Shown here: one piece after another, positions 26,724 to 35,684 of the stretch
Layout: each line of letters opens with the position of its first letter
How positions within the stretch are numbered: position 1 is the stretch's first letter
Assembly: GCF_000814675.1 (NCBI RefSeq)
Contig: NZ_JWIG01000029.1
Coordinates: forward strand, 248,001-312,000
DNA length: 64,000 nucleotides
Source: Pseudoalteromonas distincta
GTDB lineage: Bacteria > Pseudomonadota > Gammaproteobacteria > Enterobacterales > Alteromonadaceae
Direction: 5' to 3'
Notes under the pieces: model-generated
Seen by the model: only the letters and a program-made list of their open reading frames with translations
What the model was told of the DNA's origin: nothing
Database searches by the model: none
Position numbers and translations under genes: made by a program

Positions 26724-27710
26724 TTAATTCTTTTTATTTAATATATACGTTTTAACTGCTGCGTTATGCTGTTTTAACGTGGTTGAAAATTGGTGGCTAC
26801 CATCGCCTTTTGATACAAAGTAAACATATTCACTTTGCGGCGGATTAACTGCAGCTAAAATAGCGGCTTTTGATGGCATTGCAATCGGTGTTGGCGGTAA
26901 ACCATTAATGCGATACGTATTGTAAGGCGTATAATCGCGTAAATCTTTACGTTTAATATCACCATCAAAATCAGCGCCTAGCCCGTATATTACGGTTGGA
27001 TCGGTTTGCAGGCGCATATTGGTGTTTAATCGATTAACAAACGCTGATGCAATTAACGGACGTTCGCTGGCAAGGCCTGTTTCTTTTTCAATAATTGAAG
27101 CCATTATTAGTGCTTCGTATGCTGTTTTATAGGGTAGATTAGCGGCGCGCTGCTGCCAAGCATCATCTAATGTTTGCTGCATTTTTTGTGCTGCACGTTT
27201 TAATACACTGCTTGCAGTATCGTTATTATGATAATGGTAAGTGTCGGGGAATAACCAGCCTTCTAAGTGCGTGTCATTACCCAGTATTTGTGTACTTAGT
27301 TCATCACTTTTTAAATCGTTTTGTAAATTATCGGCTTTTTTAATAGCACTTAGTACTTCACGTAAGTTTTGACCTTCAATTATGGTAAAACTAAAACTAA
27401 TTTGCTGACCTTGGTTAATTTTTTTTACGTTATTAATAACGCTATCGGCTGTTAGCTCGTAAAGTCCCGCTTTTAAGTCGGTAAGTGTGGGATCTAATTT
27501 TGCAATTACCTGATAACGCCAACAACTTTCTACCCAGTTATTAGCTTGCCATTGTTGGCATAATTTATTAAAGCCAGTGCCATGCTTAACTTCAAATTGT
27601 GTGTTTTGTGCTACCTTTAACGGGCTATTTATTGTTGCTTGTAATTGCTGGTAACCAACAGCAGTGGTTATAACAGCTAAAAAAAGTACCGATAAAATAA
27701 CTCTTAACAC
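26724..27710 (-). CDS. mltG: Endolytic murein transglycosylase
   Basis: A 328-residue protein with one N-terminal membrane anchor (residues ~3-20) and a periplasmic YceG domain. LEGWLFPDTYHYHNND, the catalytic glutamate in MASIIEKETGLASERP and LQTDPTVIYGLG are visible. MltG cuts nascent glycan strands and is thought to set their length. The start overlaps pabC by 7 nt. Confidence 0.94.
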   Translation of the reverse strand: MLRVILSVLFLAVITTAVGYQQLQATINSPLKVAQNTQFEVKHGTGFNKLCQQWQANNWVESCWRYQVIAKLDPTLTDLKAGLYELTADSVINNVKKINQGQQISFSFTIIEGQNLREVLSAIKKADNLQNDLKSDELSTQILGNDTHLEGWLFPDTYHYHNNDTASSVLKRAAQKMQQTLDDAWQQRAANLPYKTAYEALIMASIIEKETGLASERPLIASAFVNRLNTNMRLQTDPTVIYGLGADFDGDIKRKDLRDYTPYNTYRINGLPPTPIAMPSKAAILAAVNPPQSEYVYFVSKGDGSHQFSTTLKQHNAAVKTYILNKKN

Positions 27711-28519
27711 TCAGCCTCCTTGGCTAATAATTTAGTTAGTAATGCGTGGCTGTCGTCTGTATTAAATACCTGTTGCTCAATACGTTTTACAGGTACTGCT
27801 CCCATTAAGCTATTACACACAAATACGGCGTCTGCTTGGGTTAAGTCTTCTACTTTCACGCGTTTAAATTCAACAGGCAATTTATCACATAACGATTGCA
27901 GATAAACGCCCTTTATTCCGCACTCATCAAGCAATGGCGTAAACACACACTTATTTTTAATCGCAAAAATATTAGCTGCTGAAGCTTCAATTACATTGTT
28001 ATTGTAATCAAGCACTAACACATCGTCGCAGTTTTGCGTTTGCATTGCTTTTTTAACTAGTACTTGCTCTAGCCGGTTTAGTGTTTTAAGGCCCGCCAAA
28101 TAAGGCTGTGCTGCTAATTTAATTGGGCTTATTTCGAGATTTACACCCTTTTTAACAAGCGCTTCGTAATTACTAGGGTAATCTAATATGCTCAATAAAA
28201 TAGTAATATTACACTCACTTGGCAGCCCATAACCACGTCCGCCTTCGCCTCGCGTTACAAGTATTTTAAGTACGTTGAGTGATGCTGCTTTTATTTGCAA
28301 AGCAATTTGATTTTCAAGGCTATTAAAATCTAGCTCAGGAAAACCTAGGCGCTGTGCGCATTCAATCAAACGCGCTTTATGATGAGCCCAATACTGTACT
28401 TGCCCATTAACAACTTTAGCCGTTGTAAAAAAGCCGTCACCGTAATTTAAGCCTCTGTCACGCGTGCTTAAAGTGCTGTTTTGATCTACTGCTATTATTG
28501 TTTGCATTTTATTTGGCAT
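27704..28519 (-). CDS. pabC: Aminodeoxychorismate lyase
   Basis: A 271-residue class IV PLP enzyme converting 4-amino-4-deoxychorismate to p-aminobenzoate for folate synthesis. It shows RGLNYGDGFFTTAKV, VTRGEGGRGYG, the PLP-lysine segment AGLKTLNRLEQVLVKKAM and EASAANIFAIKNK. The gene follows a terminator after fabF, so it may start the pabC-mltG-tmk-holB unit. Confidence 0.92.
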   Translation of the reverse strand: MPNKMQTIIAVDQNSTLSTRDRGLNYGDGFFTTAKVVNGQVQYWAHHKARLIECAQRLGFPELDFNSLENQIALQIKAASLNVLKILVTRGEGGRGYGLPSECNITILLSILDYPSNYEALVKKGVNLEISPIKLAAQPYLAGLKTLNRLEQVLVKKAMQTQNCDDVLVLDYNNNVIEASAANIFAIKNKCVFTPLLDECGIKGVYLQSLCDKLPVEFKRVKVEDLTQADAVFVCNSLMGAVPVKRIEQQVFNTDDSHALLTKLLAKEAEC

Positions 28520-28521
28520 AT

Positions 28522-28551
28522 AAAAAAAGCCCAGTTAAACAACTGAGCTCT
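28522..28551 (-). terminator. Intrinsic terminator between fabF and pabC
   Basis: Read on the minus strand, GAGCTCAGTTG and CAACTGGGC-like arms form an imperfect stem closed by a TTAA-type loop and followed by TTTTTTT. It lies 28 nt after the fabF stop, so pabC probably has its own promoter or depends on read-through. Confidence 0.75.
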
Positions 28552-28578
28552 TATAATTTGATTCGTTGTTAAAAAAGA

Positions 28579-29817
28579 TTATACCTTTTTAAATAGCAAC
28601 GAGCCATTAGTACCACCAAAACCGAACGAGTTACACAGAGCAAAGTCTAACTTTGCATCACGTGCAGTGTGAGCAATATAATCTAAGTCACACCCTTCGT
28701 CTGGGTTATCAAGGTTGATAGTTGGCGACACTTTTTGATCTGTCAGTGATAAAATCGAAATAATCGATTCAACCGAGCCTGCAGCACCTAACAAGTGACC
28801 CATCATCGATTTAGACGAGCCTACCATTACATCTTTAGCTGCGTTACCAAAAATAGACTTAACAGCGGCAGTTTCTGCTTTATCGCCTGCATTTGTAGAT
28901 GTACCGTGTGCGTTAATGTAACCAATTTGCTCAGCGTTTACTTGCGCATCATTTAGTGCGTTTTGCATTGCAAGTGCAGCACCTGCACCATCTTCTGGTG
29001 GTGATGTCATGTGGTACGCATCGCCGCTCATACCAAAGCCTACAAGCTCAGCATAAATTTTAGCGCCACGCGCTTTAGCATGTTCGTACTCTTCAACTAC
29101 AACAACACCTGCACCGTCAGAAAGCACAAAGCCATCGCGGTCTTTATCCCAAGGGCGAGAAGCCGCTTGTGGATCGTCATTGCGGGTTGAAAGTGCACGT
29201 GCAGCATTAAAGCCACCCATACCAATAGGCGTACAGGCTTTTTCTGCACCGCCAGCAACCATTGCATCTGCATCACCGTAGGCAATCATGCGCGCGGCAT
29301 GGCCAATATTATGCAAACCAGTAGTACAGGCTGTTACAATTGAAATATTTGGACCACGAAGTCCATGCATCATTGATAAGTGACCTGAGATCATATTAAT
29401 AATGGTAGACGGCACATAAAATGGCGATAACTTGCGCGGACCACTATTTAATAGCTTAATGTGGTTTTCTTCGATAAGCGTTAAGCCACCAATACCAGAG
29501 CCCACAGCTACACCTATACGTGTTGCGTTTTGCTCAGTAATTTCAAGGCCTGAATCTTTAAAGGCTTGAACACCCGCTGCAATGCCGTACTGAATAAACA
29601 AGTCCATTTTTTTAGTATCTTTCGCTGACATGTATGCAGTTGCATCAAAGTCATTTATTAAACCAGCGAATTTAGTACCAAATTTTGATGTATCAAAGTG
29701 GGTTATTGTTTGAATGCCACTTTTGCCATCTAATAAGCCTTGCCAGGTTGATTGAACATCATTACCTAGCGGCGTCAACATTCCTAAGCCAGTTACGACG
29801 ACTCGACGTTTAGCCAC
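28579..29817 (-). CDS. fabF: Beta-ketoacyl-ACP synthase II
   Basis: A 412-residue elongating condensing enzyme. The Cys-His-His triad is in [32 protein letters not shown] and [15 protein letters not shown]. It starts [18 protein letters not shown], as FabF does. FabF condenses malonyl-ACP with acyl-ACP and supports temperature control of unsaturated fatty acids. It is separated from acpP by a terminator and an inverted-repeat element. Confidence 0.96.
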   Translation of the reverse strand: MAKRRVVVTGLGMLTPLGNDVQSTWQGLLDGKSGIQTITHFDTSKFGTKFAGLINDFDATAYMSAKDTKKMDLFIQYGIAAGVQAFKDSGLEITEQNATRIGVAVGSGIGGLTLIEENHIKLLNSGPRKLSPFYVPSTIINMISGHLSMMHGLRGPNISIVTACTTGLHNIGHAARMIAYGDADAMVAGGAEKACTPIGMGGFNAARALSTRNDDPQAASRPWDKDRDGFVLSDGAGVVVVEEYEHAKARGAKIYAELVGFGMSGDAYHMTSPPEDGAGAALAMQNALNDAQVNAEQIGYINAHGTSTNAGDKAETAAVKSIFGNAAKDVMVGSSKSMMGHLLGAAGSVESIISILSLTDQKVSPTINLDNPDEGCDLDYIAHTARDAKLDFALCNSFGFGGTNGSLLFKKV

Positions 29818-29860
29818 GGTTTGCCTCCAATAAGGGATATTTTACAAGGGGATGATCATA

Positions 29861-29987
29861 CCCAAGCTACCTCAAAGTGCTAGTCCCAAAATAGATTAAA
29901 AACGCATAACACAATCAAAATTAATTTTTAGCTAAAATTGAGCATTGAGGCTTAAGTTTTGAATCACGAACTTTGAGGTGGTTTGGA
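29861..29987. mobile_element. TA-flanked inverted-repeat element (127 bp, MITE-like)
   Basis: The left end CCCAAGCTACCTCAAAGTGC and the right end (reverse complement TCCAAACCACCTCAAAGTTC) are about 80% matched. Both outer edges abut TA dinucleotides. It has no coding capacity and lies in the acpP-fabF gap. Single copy in this window, so mobility is inferred. Confidence 0.55.
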
Positions 29988-29990
29988 TAT

Positions 29991-30022
29991 AAAAAATTAA
30001 AGGCAGCGGATGCTGCCTTTAA
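29991..30022 (-). terminator. Intrinsic terminator after acpP
   Basis: A perfect 11-bp stem (TTAAAGGCAGC / GCTGCCTTTAA) with loop GGAT/ATCC is followed on the minus strand by TTTTTT. It begins 12 nt after the acpP stop. Confidence 0.9.
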
Positions 30023-30033
30023 CGTGCGATTAA

Positions 30034-30270
30034 TTACTCAGCGTGTGCTGTTACGTAATCGATAGCAGTTTGTACTGTAGTGATCTTCTCAGCTTCTTCA
30101 TCTGGGATCTCAGTATCAAACTCTTCTTCAAGAGCCATTACTAGTTCAACAGTATCAAGAGAATCTGCACCTAGGTCATCTACGAAAGAAGATTCATTTT
30201 TAACTTCTTCTTCTTTAACACCTAGTTGTTCAATGATAATTTTCTTTACGCGTTCTTGGATATCGCTCAT
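30034..30270 (-). CDS. acpP: Acyl carrier protein
   Basis: A 78-residue acidic helical protein. [20 protein letters not shown] contains the phosphopantetheine serine at residue 37. It carries the growing acyl chain in fatty-acid synthesis. It follows fabG after about 250 nt and has its own terminator, fitting the very high expression usual for acpP. Confidence 0.97.
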   Translation of the reverse strand: MSDIQERVKKIIIEQLGVKEEEVKNESSFVDDLGADSLDTVELVMALEEEFDTEIPDEEAEKITTVQTAIDYVTAHAE

Positions 30271-30520
30271 TCTTCTTTCCTTTATTAAAAACGCCGATGC
30301 GTTATTTTCAGATTGCCGCGTAGTTTACGCGGCATAATTCTCTGATTCAATGATTTGACCATAAATAATTGTCTGGTCAAACCTCTGAGTGTGTGTTTTG
30401 TCTTTTATCGCTTATTTTCGCAGCGATTTCAAGTATGTTTAAAGCAAGTTCACAAATAATTCAATGTTTTTGAGGTAACTTACTTAACTTTATTAGGTAA
30501 CAATGTGGGTACAATGGTTA

Positions 30521-31267
30521 TTAAACCATGTACATCGCGCCATTTACATGCAAAGTTTCACCTGATACGTACGCAGCCGCGTCAGATGCTAAATAACATA
30601 CCGCAGCTGCAATTTCGTCTGGTTGGCCTAAACGCCCTGCTGGAACATTTGCAAGTGTTGCTGCTTTTTGCTCGTCAGTTAAATCATCAGTCATATCAGT
30701 TTGAATAAAACCAGGTGCTACTACGTTTACTGTAATACCACGTGATGCCACTTCGCGTGCAAGTGACTTAGAAAAACCAATTACGCCTGCTTTAGCCGCT
30801 GCATAGTTAGCTTGCCCTGCATTACCCATAGTGCCCACTACTGAGCCAATATTGATAATACGACCTTTCTTTTTCTTCATCATTGGACGAAGTACTGCTT
30901 TAGATAAACGGAAAATCGAGCTTAAGTTAGTGTCGATTATATCGTCCCACTCAGTCTCTTTCATACGCATTAATAGGTTGTCACGTGTGATACCTGCGTT
31001 ATTAACAAGTACGTCAATATCGCCAAAATCAGCTTTTATTGCGGCAAGTGACGCTTCAATAGATGCAGGATCCGTTACGTTTAATGCATAACCTTTACCA
31101 TTGTCACCTAAGTACTCGCTGATTTTAGCAGCGCCTGACTCGCTTGTAGCAGTACCTGCAACTTTTGCACCTTGCGCAACTAATGTTGTTGCAATTGCTT
31201 TACCAATACCACGGCTAGCGCCAGTAATTAGGACAATTTTGCCCTCTAAAGAAAATAAATTAGACAT
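30521..31267 (-). CDS. fabG: 3-oxoacyl-ACP reductase
   Basis: A 248-residue short-chain dehydrogenase. The NADP loop is TGASRGIGKAIA, the structural motif NNAGITRDNLLMRM, and the catalytic Ser and Tyr-Lys lie in NIGSVVGTMGNAGQ and ANYAAAKAGVIGFSKS. It reduces beta-ketoacyl-ACP with NADPH. It lies 11 nt after fabD. Confidence 0.96.
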   Translation of the reverse strand: MSNLFSLEGKIVLITGASRGIGKAIATTLVAQGAKVAGTATSESGAAKISEYLGDNGKGYALNVTDPASIEASLAAIKADFGDIDVLVNNAGITRDNLLMRMKETEWDDIIDTNLSSIFRLSKAVLRPMMKKKKGRIINIGSVVGTMGNAGQANYAAAKAGVIGFSKSLAREVASRGITVNVVAPGFIQTDMTDDLTDEQKAATLANVPAGRLGQPDEIAAAVCYLASDAAAYVSGETLHVNGAMYMV

Positions 31268-31278
31268 TTTATATACTC

Positions 31279-32205
31279 TTATTTAGCTGCAGCGATTGAA
31301 GCGGCATCGTTTACTGAGCCACAAACCATTGCTTTATCAATTCGTTTCGCAAGCCCTGTTAATACTTTACCAGGACCAAATTCGTAGCTTTGCGTTACAT
31401 CTTGTGCAACCAAGGCTTGTACTGTTTCTGTCCAGCGAACTGGGCTGTATAGTTGACGTACTAGTGCATCTTTAATTGCATCAGCGGTCGATTCAGCTTT
31501 TACATCAACATTATTAATTACATCACACTTAGGTGTATTAAATGTTAAAGCGGCTAAGTCTACCGCTAGCTTATCAGCTGCTGGCTTCATTAGTTCACAA
31601 TGTGAAGGTACGCTAACCGAAAGTGGTAATGCGCGTTTAGCACCAGCATCTTTACATGCTTGTGATGCTCTATCTACTGCCGCTTTATGCCCTGCAATAA
31701 CAACTTGACCAGGAGAATTGTAGTTAACTGGAGATACAACCTCACCTTGCGCTGAGGCAGCACATGCCGCTTTTATTTCTTCATCGCCTAAGCCAATAAT
31801 CGCAGCCATTGAACCTACGCCTGCAGGTACAGCTTCTTGCATGTATAAACCACGGTTTTCAACAAGCTTAACAGCTTCGCTCAAGCTTAGTACGTCGCTA
31901 CATACTAGTGCTGAATATTCACCTAAGCTGTGACCGGCCATAACAACGTCTGCATCTGGGTTTGCTGCAAGCCAATCACGGTAAATAGCAACACTTGCAG
32001 TTAATAATGCAGGTTGTGTACGATGAGTTTGATTTAATTTTTCTTCTGGGCCATTAAGAACTAGCTCTGCTAAGTCGTAACCCAGTGCATCTGATGCTTC
32101 TGCAAATGTTGCTTTAACAATGTCAGAACTCTCTAGTAGCTCTTGTAACATACCAACGCTTTGCGAGCCTTGACCTGGGAATAGAAGTGCAATTTTTTGT
32201 GCCAT
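31279..32205 (-). CDS. fabD: Malonyl-CoA:ACP acyltransferase
   Basis: A 308-residue acyltransferase. It starts with LLFPGQGSQSVGMLQEL and has the nucleophile elbow AGHSLGEYSALVCSD. The catalytic histidine is in SVPSHCELMKPAADK. It moves malonyl from CoA to ACP. Its upstream neighbour is plsX (52-nt gap); the fabH usually found between them is absent. Confidence 0.96.
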   Translation of the reverse strand: MAQKIALLFPGQGSQSVGMLQELLESSDIVKATFAEASDALGYDLAELVLNGPEEKLNQTHRTQPALLTASVAIYRDWLAANPDADVVMAGHSLGEYSALVCSDVLSLSEAVKLVENRGLYMQEAVPAGVGSMAAIIGLGDEEIKAACAASAQGEVVSPVNYNSPGQVVIAGHKAAVDRASQACKDAGAKRALPLSVSVPSHCELMKPAADKLAVDLAALTFNTPKCDVINNVDVKAESTADAIKDALVRQLYSPVRWTETVQALVAQDVTQSYEFGPGKVLTGLAKRIDKAMVCGSVNDAASIAAAK

Positions 32206-32257
32206 ACTTTGCTCTTTTTAATTAAACAAATAAATAATGAAATACACGGCACATCAA

Positions 32258-33298
32258 TTATTGATTAACCGCCGTGTCTTTAGAATGTGTTTTTTCGAAA
32301 ATAGCGGCTATTTTATCAGGAAGTTGACGTTCAACCTCTTTTACCGCTTCATCAATTGCTGCTTGAAATGCTTTAGCTGACGCATTTCCGTGACTTTTAA
32401 CGACAATACCGCGCAATCCTACCAGAGAAGCACCGTTATACTGGTCGGGGTTCACCCTTTTATAGAGTTTTTTTATTATTGGACGCAATATAAACGCCAT
32501 ACATTTATACAAAAGGTGCTTTTCGAGCGCAGCTGTAAACTTATTCATAATAAGCTTGGCAATGCCTTCGCATGTTTTAAGCGCCACGTTACCCACAAAC
32601 CCTTCGCATACAATAACATCAGCCTTGCCAGAAAAAATATCACTTCCTTCGCTGTAACCAATGTAATTAATATGTGGGCTTTGCTGCATTAATTGTGCAG
32701 CCTGTTTAATATCATCGTGGCCTTTAATGTCCTCAGCGCCAATATTTAATAAGCTAACGCGAGGGTTATCGCAGCCAAGTGCTTGGCCAGCAACTACAGA
32801 GCCCATAATCCCAAACTGATACAGCATTTGCGCATCGCAGTGCACATTAGCACCTAAGTCGAGTAAATATACTGGGTTTTGGCTTTCTGTAGGAACAGAT
32901 GAAATGAGTGCGGCACGTTTAACACCTGGCAGCATTTTTAATACGTAGTGAGCCATAAAAAATAAAGCGCCGGTATTACCTGAGCTAACACACGCTTGTG
33001 CTTCGCCCGATTTAACTAAATCAAGGGCAACACGCATAGATGAATCTTTTTTCGAACGTACTGCAATTGCAGGTTCGCAGGCGTTAGTGACTATTTCACT
33101 ACAGTGACGAATTATGAGTCTTGGATGAGATAAAGAATCGAGGGATTCGAGTTCTTTAGATATAACGTCTTCATTGCCACATAAAATGAGACTTAAATTG
33201 GCATGAGCGTTTACCGCATGAACGGCAGCAGGAATAGATGAACGGGGGCCGTAATCGCCCCCCATCATATCTAACGCTATGGTTAGATCTTTCAGCAT
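32258..33298 (-). CDS. plsX: Phosphate acyltransferase
   Basis: A 346-residue enzyme making acyl-phosphate from acyl-ACP for phospholipid synthesis. It begins [20 protein letters not shown] and contains [18 protein letters not shown] and [16 protein letters not shown], all PlsX signatures. It follows rpmF by 12 nt, the standard order. Confidence 0.95.
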   Translation of the reverse strand: MLKDLTIALDMMGGDYGPRSSIPAAVHAVNAHANLSLILCGNEDVISKELESLDSLSHPRLIIRHCSEIVTNACEPAIAVRSKKDSSMRVALDLVKSGEAQACVSSGNTGALFFMAHYVLKMLPGVKRAALISSVPTESQNPVYLLDLGANVHCDAQMLYQFGIMGSVVAGQALGCDNPRVSLLNIGAEDIKGHDDIKQAAQLMQQSPHINYIGYSEGSDIFSGKADVIVCEGFVGNVALKTCEGIAKLIMNKFTAALEKHLLYKCMAFILRPIIKKLYKRVNPDQYNGASLVGLRGIVVKSHGNASAKAFQAAIDEAVKEVERQLPDKIAAIFEKTHSKDTAVNQ

Positions 33299-33310
33299 AT
33301 AAGTAATCTC

Positions 33311-33481
33311 TTATTTAGAAATTACTTGAACGCCTTTGTAGTAACCATCTGCAGTCACATGGTGACGACGATGAGTCTCACCAGATGTTTGATCTACAGT
33401 TAAAGTTGGACCACTGATCGCATCGTGTGAACGGCGCATGCCGCGTCTTGCACGAGACTTTTTGCTTTTTTGTACAGCCAT
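33311..33481 (-). CDS. rpmF: 50S ribosomal protein L32
   Basis: A 56-residue protein, [20 protein letters not shown], continuing through [20 protein letters not shown] to [12 protein letters not shown]. This is the cysteine-free (zinc-independent) L32 type. It lies 9 nt after yceD and just before plsX. Confidence 0.96.
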   Translation of the reverse strand: MAVQKSKKSRARRGMRRSHDAISGPTLTVDQTSGETHRRHHVTADGYYKGVQVISK

Positions 33482-33490
33482 AGTCTTCTC

Positions 33491-34015
33491 CTAAGAATCT
33501 TTCTTAAGTTGTTTCAAAATATCAAATGGATTAGGTTTATCATCTTCCGCCTTTAATACACCAAAGCTGGCAGGCTTTGCTGAATAACTGCATGAAGCTT
33601 CGTTGTGGGTAGCCACTAATGGAATTGCTAAAATTAGTTCGTCTTCAATTAAATCAAAAACGTTAACTTCACCATTTTCATCAAGTGCTACTTCGTCGTA
33701 GTCTTCAGGAAAAATATCTAACTCTGTATCTTCACCTACTGGTGAATATGCAAAGTCTTGAACCAAATCCAACCCTAAATCACCATTACAACGTTGACAA
33801 ATGACAGTAACATGTGTGGACAAATTGCCTCTAATCACAGCGAAACCTTGATCATCGTTTTTGCAATGTATTTTTACCGCTATTTCACCTACTTCTTCCT
33901 GCACAACTTTCTCTAAACGAGTAAGTTTTTCAAGCGGTACAATTCCGTCATACTTTAAACGGTGCTGCGCTGCTTTGCCTGGATGAAGAGTGATGGGAAT
34001 TTTCACCTTTTGCAT
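33491..34015 (-). CDS. yceD: DUF177 protein YceD (23S rRNA accumulation protein)
   Basis: A 174-residue protein with the DUF177 pattern TVICQRCNGDL followed by acidic segments and a C-terminal NPFDILKQLKKD. YceD-family proteins are co-transcribed with rpmF and are linked to 23S rRNA accumulation. The minus-strand operon yceD-rpmF-plsX-fab starts here, diverging from maf. Confidence 0.92.
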   Translation of the reverse strand: MQKVKIPITLHPGKAAQHRLKYDGIVPLEKLTRLEKVVQEEVGEIAVKIHCKNDDQGFAVIRGNLSTHVTVICQRCNGDLGLDLVQDFAYSPVGEDTELDIFPEDYDEVALDENGEVNVFDLIEDELILAIPLVATHNEASCSYSAKPASFGVLKAEDDKPNPFDILKQLKKDS

Positions 34016-34146
34016 AGGGGCTGCATCATATAGATAGTTAGTTTGTTAGTCAAAGTAAAAAACCATTTTTACTTGGTTTTTAACGTGTTTTACTCTCGGA
34101 TCTGATTTATCCTAACTCAATCTGAATTATCGTAGGAAAACAGTCC

Positions 34147-34746
34147 ATGAAGCTTCCACTCATTTTAGCGTCAAGCTCGCCTTTTAGGCAGTCTTTATTA
34201 CAAAAATTTAATTTACCCTTTGATACGTTTTCACCCGACGTTGACGAATCAGCACTTGAATGCGAAACACCTACTGAACTGGTTAAGCGTTTAAGTGAGT
34301 TAAAAGCCTCAGCAGCTAATAAACACTTTAAAAAAGGGTTAGCAATTGGATCAGACCAAGTCGCTGTGTTTAACAATCAAATTTTAGGTAAACCGCACAA
34401 TAAACAAAATGCTCTAAAACAACTAAATTTATTTAGCGGTAATACTGTAACATTTTTAACTGGGCTTTGTGTTTACGATATTGTAACTGGAACAAAAAAA
34501 ACCTGCGTAGAACCTTTTAATGTGACGTTTAAAACCCTAAGTGATGCACAAATTTGTGCTTATTGCGACGCAGAGCAGCCTTATAACTGTGCTGGCAGCT
34601 TTAAAAGTGAAGGATTGGGTATCTGTTTATTTGAAAAACTAAGCGGAGACGATCCTAATAGCTTAATTGGATTACCATTAATTAAACTCAGCCAATTACT
34701 GGCTGAGTTTGGTATTGATGTGCTTACCGCTCAAAGCAAGCTCTAG
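34147..34746 (+). CDS. maf: Maf-family nucleotide pyrophosphatase
   Basis: A 199-residue protein beginning MKLPLILASSSPFRQSLLQK, with FSPDVDESALECETPTELVK, AIGSDQVAVFNNQILGKP and CAGSFKSEGLGICLFEKLSG. These are Maf/YceF motifs, and position beside yceD supports the YceF (7-methyl-GTP) subgroup. It removes damaged or modified nucleotides. Near its 3' end lies a perfect 11-bp inverted repeat (34684-34710). Confidence 0.92.
   Translation: MKLPLILASSSPFRQSLLQKFNLPFDTFSPDVDESALECETPTELVKRLSELKASAANKHFKKGLAIGSDQVAVFNNQILGKPHNKQNALKQLNLFSGNTVTFLTGLCVYDIVTGTKKTCVEPFNVTFKTLSDAQICAYCDAEQPYNCAGSFKSEGLGICLFEKLSGDDPNSLIGLPLIKLSQLLAEFGIDVLTAQSKL
34684..34710 (-). terminator. Possible terminator for the HAD gene, embedded in the maf 3' end
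   Basis: AAACTCAGCCA and TGGCTGAGTTT form a perfect 11-bp stem with a 5-nt loop. Read on the minus strand it lies about 45 nt after the HAD pseudogene stop, but the following U-tract (TTTAATTAAT) is weak. Confidence 0.4.
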
Positions 34747-34755
34747 TTAAATAAA

Positions 34756-35684
34756 TTAGCCAAGCAAAACCTGTTGCAATTGCAGATAATTATCTACCGT
34801 TGCAACAGGGCTAAGCTTATTTAGCTGCTGTGCGTTATGTACACCCATTGTTACGCCAATTCTATCCATGCCTGCAGCTTTTGCAATTGTCATGTCTATT
34901 TGGGTATCACCAATCATTACAGCGTCTTGAGCGCTTATGCCAAGTTCTTCAAGTAATTGATACAGCATATCCGCAGACGGCTTAGACAGTCCGTCGTCGC
35001 TAGGGCCTGTTTATCTTTCGAGGTTAAATTTGCAGCAGACTGTTTGGTATTTAGGCAAGGCAGAGCCTATGTAGTGTGGTTATTCCCCATAAATAGGCGA
35101 TAACGCAGCATAAATGCCAAACATGCGCTGCCCGAAGGGTTCTGCCTAGGGGCGATTTACTCTTTGTTGCTCGGTTTTTACTTAGCCCACTAGGTTACAA
35201 ACCTCACGCCGCGATTAAATCGCCCCTAGATTGAGCAAATTTTAATCCTGAAAGGTCAACAGGCCCTAATACGTGTTGCACTAAAAAAATGTCTAAGTTG
35301 GCTTTGATCAAGCAAACGCTCTAATCCATCTCGACCTTTACCTGTTGCAACCGCTAAAACAATGCCCTGCTCTTTTAAGGCACCTAAAACGCTGACAACA
35401 TTATCAAATACAGGAGTTGGCGTGGTATCAACACTATATTGGTGTTTATACCCCTTAATTAGCGCTTGATGCTGCGCGGCATTATTGGGAAATAAAACAT
35501 CAATTGCTTTTTCAAGCGACATACCAATAATGTTTTTAATGGCTTCGTCACTTGGTGACACTAAATTAAGTGACTCAGCACTACTACGAATACAGTTAAC
35601 TATTTTAGTGACTGAATCCATAACGGTGCCATCCCAATCAAAAATGACGAGCTTATATTTTTTAATCGGCGTCACTGCAATCAC
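34756..35684 (-). pseudogene. HAD-superfamily phosphatase (Gph/YqaB-like) split by a MITE
   Basis: The N-terminal half (from ATG 35684) has VIFDWDGTVMDSVTKIVN and AVATGKGRDGLERLL, then runs into the inserted element and stops (TRI-RAC-stop). The C-terminal half is SDDGLSKPSADMLYQLLEEL then AVMIGDTQIDMTIAKAAGMD. Removing 35003-35266 and one copy of the flanking TA joins them in frame as TRISDDGLSKPS, a frame of exactly 221 codons including stop. The intact protein would be a 220-residue HAD-IA phosphatase with all four motifs. It overlaps rluC by 4 nt and is probably inactive here. The 3' half could still be translated from internal ATG 34968, but it would lack the nucleophile. Confidence 0.93.
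35003..35266 (+). mobile_element. 264-bp MITE, copy 1 (inside the HAD gene)
   Basis: It is bounded by GGGCCTGTTTATCTTTC on the left and GAAAGGTCAACAGGCCC on the right, which are inverted repeats extending imperfectly to about 30 bp. TA is duplicated at both edges (35001-35002 and 35267-35268). There is no coding capacity. A second copy of identical length lies at 53412-53675 in the same orientation. TA duplication is typical of elements moved by IS630/Tc1-mariner transposases; no such transposase is in the window. Confidence 0.92.
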
